Source: Merismopedia glauca CCAP 1448/3
Lineage (GTDB): Bacteria; Cyanobacteriota; Cyanobacteriia; Cyanobacteriales; CCAP-1448
Reading direction: 5' to 3'
Length of the DNA stretch: 53,806 bases
Assembly (NCBI RefSeq): GCF_003003775.1
Contig: NZ_PVWJ01000017.1
Coordinates: forward strand, 1-53,806
Below, piece by piece: positions 36,705 to 48,913 of the stretch. How positions within the stretch are numbered: the first letter of the stretch is position 1; each line of letters starts with the position of its first letter. Below the pieces are notes generated by a model that saw nothing but the letters and a program-made list of their open reading frames with translations, was not told the DNA's origin and made no database searches. Both the position numbers and the translations under genes were made by a program.

Positions 36705-37964
36705 TTATATTACATCCTGCAAAACCTTCCCCGTGTTGCGCCAAGCCCAAATCCCCGATAGCAGACAAATTAAGCTAATTCCTAATAAAACTGTGGCTAA
36801 GCCGAAACCATCAATTAAAGGACCAGTGATTGCCAACGGAGCGGTTAACGCAATATTGACAGCATTATTTTGAAACCCAAAAACTTTACCCCGCATTGAC
36901 TCTGGGGTTTGCTGCTGAATTAAAGTTTGCATGGGTATGAGAACTAAAGAAGCGCCAATGCCAATGAAGATACTGGAAATTAAAGCAATCTCGATTTTGT
37001 CTACTACCGTATAGGTAGCCAGGATGAAAGCAACAATGATAAAGCCCATGAGGGGTAACGGTTTGTGATGCAAGCGATCGCCCCAATGCCCTAAAACGCC
37101 TGCACCAGCTACCATTCCAATCCCCCAACCAGAGATTAAATAGACACCTTGAGTATCTTTCAAACCTAGTTTTCCGGCTAAAGCCAGAGCTAAGATAAAC
37201 AGGGACGCTACCACACAACACATAACCGTCATTTGAATAGTAGCGTTGCGAATCAGCTTATTTTTCCACAAATATCGCAGACCATCTTTTAAATCTATCC
37301 AGGGATGAATTTCAACTTTCTTAGCTTCTACTGGCTGTTTGGGAAAGGGAATGACTTGAATTACAAATGTGGCGAGGATATAAACTCCAGCAATAAATAA
37401 TTCTCTCCCATATTCTCCCCCCCAAGCTTGACTGAGATTCAAAACTTGTTCTCCAATGGCAAAGCCGACTACCATAGAGCCAATCATCGTGGTAGTAAAC
37501 ATCGCGTTCGCCGTCATCAAATTTTCTGGCTTTACCAGTAGGGGAATAGCTGCTTGTTCGGCGGGTGCGAAGAACTGGGTGACTGTAGAGACAATAAAAG
37601 TGATGACAACTAAGGATAAAAACTGTTTGGGGAGAAAAGGTACGAGTAAAGCTAGTAAAACCACACCCCGAATTAGATTACTCCAGGTTAAAACTTTTTT
37701 AGTCGAGACGCGATCGACAAATACTCCGGCGGCTGAACCAAAAACTACTGCTGGAACCGTAAAAGCTACCATCAACAGAGAACGGGTAGAGTTCTCCATA
37801 AAGATGCGGGATGGATAATTGGCTAGCAATTCAATCAATAAAATCAATAAGACTTTATCCCCCACTTGCGATAGCACTTGTCCCGCCCACAGCATCATAA
37901 ATGATGTATTTCTCAGTAAAGCGCGAAATCCTCGCGTACTAGCTGGAGGTTTGTCTGGAAGCAT
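36705..37964 (-). CDS. Major facilitator superfamily transporter
   Basis: A 419-residue protein with about 12 hydrophobic helices. The N-terminal LLRNTSFMMLWAGQVLSQVGDKV, GVFVDRVSTKKVL (the GxxxDRxxRKK-type loop 2-3 motif of MFS carriers), PAEQAAIPLLV and GWGIGMVAGAGVLGHWGDRL place it with the MFS_3/drug-efflux-like group common in cyanobacteria. The substrate cannot be predicted. It is convergent with the broken kinase-FGE gene and divergent from the moxR operon. Confidence 0.85.
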   Translation of the reverse strand: MLPDKPPASTRGFRALLRNTSFMMLWAGQVLSQVGDKVLLILLIELLANYPSRIFMENSTRSLLMVAFTVPAVVFGSAAGVFVDRVSTKKVLTWSNLIRGVVLLALLVPFLPKQFLSLVVITFIVSTVTQFFAPAEQAAIPLLVKPENLMTANAMFTTTMIGSMVVGFAIGEQVLNLSQAWGGEYGRELFIAGVYILATFVIQVIPFPKQPVEAKKVEIHPWIDLKDGLRYLWKNKLIRNATIQMTVMCCVVASLFILALALAGKLGLKDTQGVYLISGWGIGMVAGAGVLGHWGDRLHHKPLPLMGFIIVAFILATYTVVDKIEIALISSIFIGIGASLVLIPMQTLIQQQTPESMRGKVFGFQNNAVNIALTAPLAITGPLIDGFGLATVLLGISLICLLSGIWAWRNTGKVLQDVI

Positions 37965-37991
37965 ACATTCAGGTTCCTAGAAGGCGGAAAA

Positions 37992-38019
37992 ATGGGGAAC
38001 TGAAGTTTTGATTCCCCAT
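37992..38019. promoter_or_regulatory. Inverted repeat between divergent MFS and MoxR genes
   Basis: Perfect 8-bp arms ATGGGGAA / TTCCCCAT with a 12-base spacer, 28 bases upstream of the MFS start and 200 bases upstream of the MoxR start. It could be an operator or a transcript hairpin. The rest of the 255-base intergenic region also has a weaker GAGACG/CGTCTC pair (38181-38206), close to the MoxR start. Confidence 0.35.
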
Positions 38020-38219
38020 CTTAGTGTCTTATATACCACTTAGTTTGGCTAGGTGGGGAGACAGTTTTTATCGAATGTATAGCTGTCAAGTCCCTTTGAT
38101 TTTGACTCAAATCTGTCAATTCCTGGTACAAGAAACAGTCAAAGGGGAAGATCTCCTAGCTTTTTGGGTAACCTAAATGAGACGCAATTTAGCAGCACCG
38201 TCTCGTTAGCTATCCTCAA

Positions 38220-39221
38220 ATGACTCCCAAAGAACTTAAAGACTATCTAAACCGCCTCCTGAGCCAGAATTTACCTATCAGTACGATGATTTGGGGATCT
38301 CCTGGGATTGGGAAATCTAGCATTGTGGCTCAACTAGCTAGGGAGCAAGGGATTGATTTTGTCGATGTGAGGTTGAGTCAACTCGCACCGACGGATTTGC
38401 GGGGTTTACCTGTAGCCGAAGATGGCATTTCTAAGTGGTATCCCCCAGAATTTTTACCTCGCGGTGGTAAAGGCATTCTGTTTCTAGATGAGTTAAATAT
38501 GGCTCCCCCAGCCATGCAGGGAGTGGCTCAGCAGTTAATTTTAGATCGGCGGGTGGGTTCTTATACTGTGCCCGATGGGTGGTTTGTGTGGGCTGCTGGC
38601 AACCGCAAGGAGGATCGGGCGGCTGTGTTCGATATGCCTTCACCTTTAGCTAATCGCTTTTTGCACCTGCAAGTAGAACCGGATTTCGATAGTTTTAAGG
38701 CTTATGCTTTAGAAACAGGCGTACACGAGCAGATAATTGCATTTTTGGCTTTCCGCACGACTTTATTGCATAAAATTGACCCGCAGCAACCAGCTTGGGC
38801 TTCTCCCCGTTCTTGGGTAATGGCAAGCGCCTTGCATTATGTTGGTTTAGATCTTGCACCTGCGGTGGGACTGGGTGCGGCGGCTGAATTTGCAGCATTT
38901 GTGACTTTATATAAAACTTTGCCCAATCTCACCCCAATTTTGGCAGGGAAGGGAGATAACATTTCTTTCCCGACGGAACCTTCAACTCGCTATGCAACGG
39001 CGATCGGTTTGACGGTGAGGGCAAATGACGCTCAAGAAGCTTATAATGCCTTCCTGTGGCTCAGTCGCACGGCTAGGGCTGAATGGGTACAGCTTTTTGC
39101 AGTCGATTTGTTTAGGGTAATGCGGGCTAAGGGGCAAATGGGGGTTTTGGCTAAGTTGGTGAAGCAAGATAAACGGCTGCAAACATTCTTACAAGATTTT
39201 CAGCAATTAATAGGATTATGA
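38220..39221 (+). CDS. MoxR-family AAA+ ATPase
   Basis: A 333-residue AAA+ protein with Walker A GSPGIGKSS (26-34), the MoxR-type segment LAPTDLRGLPV, Walker B ILFLDEL (86-92), the conserved LNMAPPAMQGVAQQLILDRRVG insert, and sensor 1 WAAGNR (Asn128). MoxR ATPases work with VWA-domain proteins to remodel client complexes or insert metal cofactors. Here the VWA partner is the fourth gene of the operon (42818). The stop overlaps the first LRV gene by four bases, indicating coupled translation. Confidence 0.88.
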   Translation: MTPKELKDYLNRLLSQNLPISTMIWGSPGIGKSSIVAQLAREQGIDFVDVRLSQLAPTDLRGLPVAEDGISKWYPPEFLPRGGKGILFLDELNMAPPAMQGVAQQLILDRRVGSYTVPDGWFVWAAGNRKEDRAAVFDMPSPLANRFLHLQVEPDFDSFKAYALETGVHEQIIAFLAFRTTLLHKIDPQQPAWASPRSWVMASALHYVGLDLAPAVGLGAAAEFAAFVTLYKTLPNLTPILAGKGDNISFPTEPSTRYATAIGLTVRANDAQEAYNAFLWLSRTARAEWVQLFAVDLFRVMRAKGQMGVLAKLVKQDKRLQTFLQDFQQLIGL

Positions 39222-41317
39222 GTCATCAAACCAACCTAGAACTAGCTGCCGATCTGACTACCGATCCAGAGGTTTTGGCAAATTTGGAATTCTCGCCAGA
39301 TCTGAAAGTTCGCGAAGCTGTGGCAAGTAACCCTAATACCCCAGCAGGGGTTTTACTGAGACTGGGGACTGAATTTCCCGCTCAGTTGTTAAAGAATCCA
39401 TTTTTTTCGTTACTGCTGCTAGAAAATCCTAACTTTTTGTCAGAAACACCTGATAGTACATTGGCATCTCTAATCAAACAAAAAAATGTTTCTAGCATAT
39501 TTCTCAAAGAGTACGTTACTAAAAGATTGCACTCAGAGCGAGAATTTTTTTTAGAGTTAGTTGCCAATCCAGATTTACCGCAAGATCACTTAAATATATT
39601 AACTGAAAATGGGATTCGAGAAACTCGCCAAGCTGCAAAACTACACATTAACTTTGCGTGTGACACTACAATAAACGCTAATGAAGTCAGTCAAGAAATC
39701 ATGAATGCGACTGGCTTACATGCAGTTTTACTCAAAGAAATTTATCCCCTAAAATGGCTAGCAAAATTAAAAGCTATACCTGATTTTATCGTTAATACAT
39801 GGTTGCAAAAAGACATAAACTGCGGCAAATTAACTCAAATAATAATGCCTCTTATATACATGAGCAGAGATATTACACCTGCTATTGTCAAAAAATTGGC
39901 TGAGAATCCTTATGGAGATGTTCGTAAAGAAGTTGCAGATAATATTTATACTCCAATTTCAGTGCTGGAAAAGTTAGCTGATGATGTAAATCCAAAAGTT
40001 CGTCAGGCGATCGCAGCCCATCCTAACACTCCTATTCCTACATTAGAAAAACTAGCTGGCGATCCCGATCCAGAAGTTCGTCAGGCGATCGCTCGAAATC
40101 CTCATACTCCACAACCTATCTTACAAAAGCTGAGCCGCGATTCTATGTTTGTGCGTCGGGGTGTAGCAGAAAATCCCAATGCACCGATCGCCATCTTCAC
40201 AGAATTTGCTCGAATTCCCTGGTTGAGATGTTCGATTTTAAGAAATCAGAACTGCCCTGAAAACATTCGCGATCGCCTTTACCAAAATCTCAAACAACTG
40301 CCAATTTACGAACGTCTTGAGGTAGCAAAAAATCCTTTAACACCACCTCATATTTTGGATGTATTGGCACTAGATAAAAGTCGTTTTCCAGAAACTTCTA
40401 TACCTAAAATTAGCGAAGCAGTTGCCTTCAATCCTAATACTCATCTACACACTTTTGAGAAGATGGTGCAAGATCCAGATATCTATTTTAGAGATCTTTT
40501 CTGGGTAGGGTTTGAACGCAATCCCAATATTTCTGCTGAAGATTTAGTTCGATTATTCAAAGATGATATTTTTCGACTTGCAGCGATCGCTCATCCCAAT
40601 TTACCCCAAGAATTATTGGAACATTTTGCCAATTCTCAAGAGATAAATATTCAATTGGCATTAGTCAAGAATCCTAAAACTTCACCTCATGTTTTGTCGC
40701 AAATCTTGGCATCCGTACCCACAAATGAATGCGAAATTCGTCAACTTATTGCTAAACATCCTTTAACAAGTCGCGAAAGTTTAGAGCAATTAGCAAGAGA
40801 TAAAAAGATGCATTCTTCATTATTAGAAAACCCCAACCTTCCCAAAAACTTATTAGAAAAATTATTGCCTTTTGAAAAGCACTGCCCTTGCGATCGCTCT
40901 CCATGTCTAAAAACCTTCAACTCCTGTCTCTGCTTGCAAATGAAAGCAATTCCTTATGAAGCTTTTCCACTTCTAATTAACCAACCAATTACACCTCTAA
41001 TCGTTCCACTAAAAATAGAACTGATTACAGCAGTCACAAACACCAATCCAATTTGCTTCCAGTTCTTTAGCTCTCCCACCTTTTCAGCCAGATCGGCAAT
41101 CTTGTTAATAGACGGTTTCCACTCATCTAAGCGAGCTTCGATTTTGGCTTGTCCAATTTCTAAAGATTTCTGTCCATCTTCTAAAGACTTCATTCGACTA
41201 CTTAAACTTTCGCCCACATTTGTAATTAAATTCTTTAATTCCTGGATATCAGATTCAGTTACAATATCTTTCGCAGTGGTTATGAATTGCTTACCATTTG
41301 TCAAAATAGACATTTGA
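39218..41317 (+). CDS. Leucine-rich-repeat-variant (LRV) protein, long form; last about 120 residues doubtful
   Basis: The frame encodes 699 residues. From about residue 10 to 550 it is built of about 26-residue helical repeats of the form VRxAIAxNPxTPxxxLxKLAxD, the LRV pattern, which forms a solenoid for protein binding. A diverged middle section (about 95-230) separates N-terminal and main repeats. The final part, after LLEKLLPFEKHCPC, loses repeat character, is unusually rich in Ser, Ile and Phe, and lies antisense to the coiled-coil gene at 40954-41313. The original end may be near 40900, followed by accidental readthrough. Confidence 0.75.
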   Translation: MSHQTNLELAADLTTDPEVLANLEFSPDLKVREAVASNPNTPAGVLLRLGTEFPAQLLKNPFFSLLLLENPNFLSETPDSTLASLIKQKNVSSIFLKEYVTKRLHSEREFFLELVANPDLPQDHLNILTENGIRETRQAAKLHINFACDTTINANEVSQEIMNATGLHAVLLKEIYPLKWLAKLKAIPDFIVNTWLQKDINCGKLTQIIMPLIYMSRDITPAIVKKLAENPYGDVRKEVADNIYTPISVLEKLADDVNPKVRQAIAAHPNTPIPTLEKLAGDPDPEVRQAIARNPHTPQPILQKLSRDSMFVRRGVAENPNAPIAIFTEFARIPWLRCSILRNQNCPENIRDRLYQNLKQLPIYERLEVAKNPLTPPHILDVLALDKSRFPETSIPKISEAVAFNPNTHLHTFEKMVQDPDIYFRDLFWVGFERNPNISAEDLVRLFKDDIFRLAAIAHPNLPQELLEHFANSQEINIQLALVKNPKTSPHVLSQILASVPTNECEIRQLIAKHPLTSRESLEQLARDKKMHSSLLENPNLPKNLLEKLLPFEKHCPCDRSPCLKTFNSCLCLQMKAIPYEAFPLLINQPITPLIVPLKIELITAVTNTNPICFQFFSSPTFSARSAILLIDGFHSSKRASILACPISKDFCPSSKDFIRLLKLSPTFVIKFFNSWISDSVTISFAVVMNCLPFVKIDI
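40954..41313 (-). CDS. Small coiled-coil, tail-anchored membrane protein
   Basis: A 119-residue protein with helical heptads (IQELKNLITNVGESLSSRMK, SLEDGQKSLEIGQAKIEARL) and one C-terminal transmembrane segment (IGLVFVTAVISSIFSGTIRGVIGWLI) followed by a short basic tail. This organised composition makes it the likelier real gene of the antisense pair over the 3' end of the first LRV frame. Layout is like haemolysin XhlA-type or phage-like small membrane proteins, but no family is certain. It is divergent from the second LRV gene by 45 bases. Confidence 0.6.
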   Translation of the reverse strand: MSILTNGKQFITTAKDIVTESDIQELKNLITNVGESLSSRMKSLEDGQKSLEIGQAKIEARLDEWKPSINKIADLAEKVGELKNWKQIGLVFVTAVISSIFSGTIRGVIGWLIRSGKAS

Positions 41318-41358
41318 GATGGGTATTATAAGAATCTTGTTAGTAATCTTTCAGAATA

Positions 41359-42786
41359 ATGCTCAAGCTACAGAATGCCAAGTTTGAAGAGCGTCTCGCG
41401 ATCGCACAGGCTGAGATAACGCCTGGGGATATTTTAGCTCAATTGGCATCTGATCGAGAGGCTCAGATCCGACAATCTGTAGCCAGTAATCCCAATACTC
41501 CTCTAGAAATCCTGGAAAACCTATGTAGAGACTTTCCCGAAGCAATTATTAACAACCCTATTTTTAATATTTTGCTGCTCGAAAATCCTAACAGTAAAAT
41601 TGTTCGATTGTCGCTAGCCCGAAGTTCAACTACATCAGCAGGAACATTAGCCAGGTTAGCTGAGACACTAAATAATAGCCATGACGATCAAGAGATAGTT
41701 TTAGCGATCGCTAATAATATCAACACTCCCATTGAAATTTTTAAACAACTCGATAGATATCATCTTCAAGAAGTTGCAGACAATCCCAATACCTCATTGC
41801 AGATTTTAGAAAAACTGGCAATAATTGAAAGTGTTTTTGTTCTCATAGGAACTGCTAGAAATCCCAATACTTCACTACAAATTTTAGAAAAATTAGCCAG
41901 AGATGAAAATCATTATGTTCGAGCAGTAGTCGCTCAAAATCATCATGCTTCATGGCAAATATTGGAAGAATTGGTAAAGGGTAGCAATAATTACAGCGAA
42001 GATAATTTTGTTCGATTATTCGTCGCGCAAAATCCTCATACTTCACCACAGATTTTAGAAAAATTAGCAAGTTACGAACTACCAGAATTTCGAGGAGTAC
42101 TCGCTTCTCATCCTAATGCTTCTCCACAAATTCTAGAAAAATTCTCAGACGACGAAGATGATAATATTCGGTTAAAAATTGCCCTAAATAAAAATACTCC
42201 ACCACAGGTTTTAGAAAAATTAGCAAGCGATCAAAATCGAAATGTGAGGGTACAAGTCGCGAGTCATCAAAATACATCACCACAGGTTTTAGAAAAATTA
42301 GCAAGCGATCAAAATCGAGATGTGAGGATACAAGTCGCTGCCAATCACAACACGTCACCAAATATTTTAGAAAGACTAGCAAGGAGCAAATCTACTTTAA
42401 TTCGTGGAGAAGTTGCCAAAAATCCTCACACGCCAACGCAAATTTTAGAGAAATTGACCCGCGATAAAGATTATTATATTCGTGGAGAAATCACATATAA
42501 TTGCAATATTTCACTACAGATTCTAGAAACATTAACAAGCGATCCGGAGGAATATGTTCGGCGATCGGCTCGTTTAAAATTAGCGGAAAATCCGAATACT
42601 TCTCTACAGGTTTTAGAAGAATTATCAGGCAGTGAAAATGATGAGATTCGCTTAAGAATCGCTATCAATCAAAATACACCGCGACAGGTTTTAGGAAAAT
42701 TAGCAAGCGATGAAAATGATGAGATTCGTGTAGAAGTTGTGAGAAATGGAGATGCAGCAGTGCAGAAAATGGCTAGAGAAAAATGA
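41359..42786 (+). CDS. Leucine-rich-repeat-variant (LRV) protein, short form
   Basis: A 475-residue solenoid protein, a paralogue of the 39218 product. Both begin with the sequence type LAxDxExxxRxxVASNPNTPxxxL and share the LLLENPN segment. About 14 repeats of about 26 residues follow, with the consensus NPNTSxQILEKLAxDxxxxVR. Two adjacent repeats (from 42201 and 42279) are almost identical at DNA level, showing recent internal duplication. It ends 31 bases before the VWA gene. The likely role is client or partner recognition for the MoxR-VWA pair, by inference. Confidence 0.82.
   Translation: MLKLQNAKFEERLAIAQAEITPGDILAQLASDREAQIRQSVASNPNTPLEILENLCRDFPEAIINNPIFNILLLENPNSKIVRLSLARSSTTSAGTLARLAETLNNSHDDQEIVLAIANNINTPIEIFKQLDRYHLQEVADNPNTSLQILEKLAIIESVFVLIGTARNPNTSLQILEKLARDENHYVRAVVAQNHHASWQILEELVKGSNNYSEDNFVRLFVAQNPHTSPQILEKLASYELPEFRGVLASHPNASPQILEKFSDDEDDNIRLKIALNKNTPPQVLEKLASDQNRNVRVQVASHQNTSPQVLEKLASDQNRDVRIQVAANHNTSPNILERLARSKSTLIRGEVAKNPHTPTQILEKLTRDKDYYIRGEITYNCNISLQILETLTSDPEEYVRRSARLKLAENPNTSLQVLEELSGSENDEIRLRIAINQNTPRQVLGKLASDENDEIRVEVVRNGDAAVQKMAREK
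42201..42338 (+). repeat. Recent 78-bp internal duplication in the second LRV gene
   Basis: The 60 bases at 42201-42260 and 42279-42338 match at 58 positions by eye, offset 78 bp (26 codons, one LRV unit). The rest of each unit has diverged more. This indicates repeat-number change by unequal recombination. Confidence 0.85.
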
Positions 42787-42817
42787 GCAGCTAAACTTAA
42801 TGTTTCAAAGCAGTAAG

Positions 42818-44101
42818 ATGAACGACACCAACCAAAGAATAATCAGTGCATCTATGCTGCGATTGCGGATGAAATCGCCTTTTTTCGCCACTCTGGCTCT
42901 ATTTGCTCGATTCATTCCCAGCCAGCAGATACCTTACGCCGCAACTGATGGCAAAGATATATACTTTAACCCAGAATATCTGCGATCGCTCCCCCCTACC
43001 CAACAAGATGGTTTGCTCCTCCACGAAGTCTTACACGCTGCGTTGATGCACGTTTTGCGCCGAGGTGTCAGAGACTCCGAAGTTTGGAATATTGCCGCAG
43101 ATATCGTGGTTAATGGAGTAATTTCACAGCAAGGCGTGTTTCAGCTACCCCCTGGCGGCTTGCGCCAGCCAAAGCTGGAGCATCTCAGCGTTGAAGAAAT
43201 ATATGAATTGCTCCTCAAACAAGATCCAAGTCAACAAAAGCTACCTAATCCCGATTTACTCACTCAACCTCCAGCAGATGTCTCCTCTGCTCAACAGGAA
43301 TCAGAAAGCACTTCTTCCCTCTCCGATAAGAAAAAGCAGCTAGAAAATAGTTCATCATCCGCCAAACAGAATAGCGATCGCTCAACTACCTCTGCAAATC
43401 CCGAGGAAAATAGTTCTGAGAGTTCACAATCGGATGTAAACTCTCAACATAACGATAAAGCGTCTCTAGAAGCCCATTGGCAAAACGCCCTTCAGCAAGC
43501 TACGATTATTGCCCGCACCACCAGTCAAGGAACATTACCCGCAGGAATGGATCGAGAACTGGGTTTACTTACAGCACCTCAACTAGACTGGAGGGCTTAT
43601 CTATGGCGATATTTGGTGCAAACCCCTACAGATTTTATGGGATTCGATCGCCGTTTTGTGGGTAGAGGTTTGTATCTGGAAGCCTTAGTTGGGGAATCAG
43701 TCAAGGTGTTTGTGGCTGTAGATACCAGTGGTTCCATTGATGACGAGCAATTGCGGATGTTTTTGGCAGAAGTTCAGGGCATTTTAGGATCGTATCCCCA
43801 TCTTCAATGCGAATTGTACTATGCTGATGCAGAAGCTTATGGCCCTTTTGAGCTAAATCCAGATAGTGCTATACCAAAACCCCAAGGTGGTGGTGGAACT
43901 TCGTTTATTCCGTTCTTTGATAAGGTTGACGATCGCTGGGATCGTCTGACACAAGGGGTTTGCATTTATTTAACGGATGGTTATGGTTCGTTTCCAGAGC
44001 GATCGCCAGAATTACCTGTATTATGGGTAGTCACACCTGGAGGCTTGGATTTATCTCAGTTTCCCTTTGGTGAAGCCGTGCGTTTGTTGTCTATTTCATG
44101 A
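42818..44101 (+). CDS. Metallopeptidase-like / VWA-like protein (DUF2201 type), MoxR partner
   Basis: A 427-residue protein from ATG 42818 (ATG 42800 is an alternative). The N-terminal half has a zincin-like GLLLHEVLHAALMHVLRR (HExxH at about 69-73) and IAADIVVNG. A Ser/Gln-rich linker follows (about 150-215). The C-terminal VWA-like domain has the MIDAS motif VDTSGSI (about 301-307) and GGGGTSFIPFF (the Thr of the metal site). This is the DUF2201 layout, commonly coupled to MoxR genes. It may be a protease or a metal-dependent adaptor driven by the ATPase. Its 3' end overlaps the convergent miaA by 11 bases. Confidence 0.85.
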   Translation: MNDTNQRIISASMLRLRMKSPFFATLALFARFIPSQQIPYAATDGKDIYFNPEYLRSLPPTQQDGLLLHEVLHAALMHVLRRGVRDSEVWNIAADIVVNGVISQQGVFQLPPGGLRQPKLEHLSVEEIYELLLKQDPSQQKLPNPDLLTQPPADVSSAQQESESTSSLSDKKKQLENSSSSAKQNSDRSTTSANPEENSSESSQSDVNSQHNDKASLEAHWQNALQQATIIARTTSQGTLPAGMDRELGLLTAPQLDWRAYLWRYLVQTPTDFMGFDRRFVGRGLYLEALVGESVKVFVAVDTSGSIDDEQLRMFLAEVQGILGSYPHLQCELYYADAEAYGPFELNPDSAIPKPQGGGGTSFIPFFDKVDDRWDRLTQGVCIYLTDGYGSFPERSPELPVLWVVTPGGLDLSQFPFGEAVRLLSIS

Positions 44102-44999
44102 ATTTTTGTACTCGTTCCCAAACCATTTTCTCTAATTCTGGATTTGTGACATCAAACCACTCAATTTCAGATTCGCTGCGAAACCAGGTATTTTGACGTT
44201 TAGCAAATTGCTTTGTGCGTAAAACTGTTTCCTCTATGGCTTCGTCTAAAGTAAATTCTCCTTGCAGATACCGCTTCATTTCTCGATAACCCAAGGTATC
44301 TAGTAGCGGTAAGTCCAATCCATATTTAGCTATCAAGGCTTTAACTTCTGTTTCCCAGCCATATCCTAACATTTTCTCGGTTCTCTGTCTAATTCGCTGG
44401 GTAAGCACATGGCGATCGCATTCTAAACCTATGTGCAAAATCGGGTAACTAGGTGGATTTTCTCCTTGCTGTGCCGAAATGGGAATACCAGTCACATAGA
44501 ATACTTCTAGGGCGCGTAAAGTCCGTGTGGGATCGTTCGGATGAATTTTGAGGGCAGCGTCGGGATCTACTTGTTGCAAGATGCTGTAGAGTTGTGATTG
44601 ACCTAGTTGCGTCAGTTGCGATCGCAGTTCCAGTTGGGGTGCTACTCTGGGAATCTTCAAACCTTTGGTAATAGACTTGATGTATAAACCAGTACCTCCG
44701 ACTAAAATAGGAAAGGGAACCGTAGAAACTAGCTTTTGCGCTTCAGCTTGATATTGAGCAACTGTTAAGGTTTCTTGGGGATCGCACAGATCGATGAGAT
44801 AATGCGGTACTTGCTTTTGTTCCTCTAAAGTCGGTTTCGCCGTGCCAATATCGAACCCTCGGTAAACCTGACGGGAATCTGCGCTCAAAACGATCGTGTT
44901 GAGTCGCTGAGCTAGAGCAACTGCCAATCCCGATTTTCCCGTTGCCGTCGCCCCACAAATGACAATTAATCCAAATGGATAAGAATTAGTTGGGTACAT
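44091..44999 (-). CDS. miaA: tRNA dimethylallyltransferase
   Basis: Adds a dimethylallyl group to A37 of tRNAs reading UNN codons. The 302-residue protein has the P-loop GATATGKSGLA, LSADSRQVYRGFDIGTAKP, YLIDLCDP, LVGGTGLYIKS, NDPTRTLRALEV and TKQFAKRQNTWFR, all MiaA core motifs. Its length matches the family. It is divergent from gyrB and convergent with the VWA gene. Confidence 0.96.
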   Translation of the reverse strand: MYPTNSYPFGLIVICGATATGKSGLAVALAQRLNTIVLSADSRQVYRGFDIGTAKPTLEEQKQVPHYLIDLCDPQETLTVAQYQAEAQKLVSTVPFPILVGGTGLYIKSITKGLKIPRVAPQLELRSQLTQLGQSQLYSILQQVDPDAALKIHPNDPTRTLRALEVFYVTGIPISAQQGENPPSYPILHIGLECDRHVLTQRIRQRTEKMLGYGWETEVKALIAKYGLDLPLLDTLGYREMKRYLQGEFTLDEAIEETVLRTKQFAKRQNTWFRSESEIEWFDVTNPELEKMVWERVQKFMK

Positions 45000-45052
45000 C
45001 CCCTAAATAAATATTCGTGCAAATACGTCTAAAGTCGTCTTGAAGGCTTTTG

Positions 45053-45061
45053 TGTTATAAT
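45053..45061 (+). promoter_or_regulatory. Candidate extended -10 promoter of gyrB
   Basis: TGTTATAAT is an extended -10 element (TGnTATAAT), 70 bases upstream of the gyrB ATG. No good -35 hexamer sits 17 bases above it, as expected when an extended -10 is used. The RBS is probably GGAG/AAGG in the last 15 bases before the start. Confidence 0.4.
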
Positions 45062-45127
45062 TTATTAGGTTTTTGATATTTAGTAAATTAACCTCGCTTT
45101 AAACGCAATTATTATTGGAGACCTTAA

Positions 45128-48724
<3,597 letters not shown>

Positions 48725-48804
48725 TACCAATTCTTGAAAGATCCAAATCCAAACATAGAGACGTTGCAATGCAACGTCTCTATACACCAATTATGTAGCC
48801 CAAC
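48725..48804. repeat. 80-bp dispersed repeat with perfect palindrome, copy 1
   Basis: Starts at the base after the gyrB stop codon. Its centre, 48755-48783, is a perfect palindrome with 14-bp arms (ATAGAGACGTTGCA) around one base. It matches the copy at 49837-49916 in 76 of 80 positions. It has no coding capacity. It may act as an mRNA 3'-end structure or be a small mobile repeat. Confidence 0.9.
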
Positions 48805-48913
48805 AACCAATCGGAGCGATCGACTGAGCCTGTGTTGCAATATCTGACAAAGAAAGTCTCGATCGCCAAGTCTGAGTTAAACTCAAACTGACAAAAGCGA
48901 TCGCATTTCCCTT

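Noticed and set aside
38075-38176. Possible 33-residue ORF (MYSCQVPLILTQICQFL...) upstream of the MoxR gene
   Set aside because: Short, no clear RBS or recognisable features; cannot be separated from chance.
42113-42382. Repetitive minus-strand frame opposite the second LRV gene
   Set aside because: Its repeats are the reverse translation of the LRV repeats.
41359-42786. Regular DNA-level periodicity in the LRV gene, first considered as a CRISPR-like array
   Set aside because: The period is 78 bp in frame with a protein repeat, units are diverged and there are no unique spacers.
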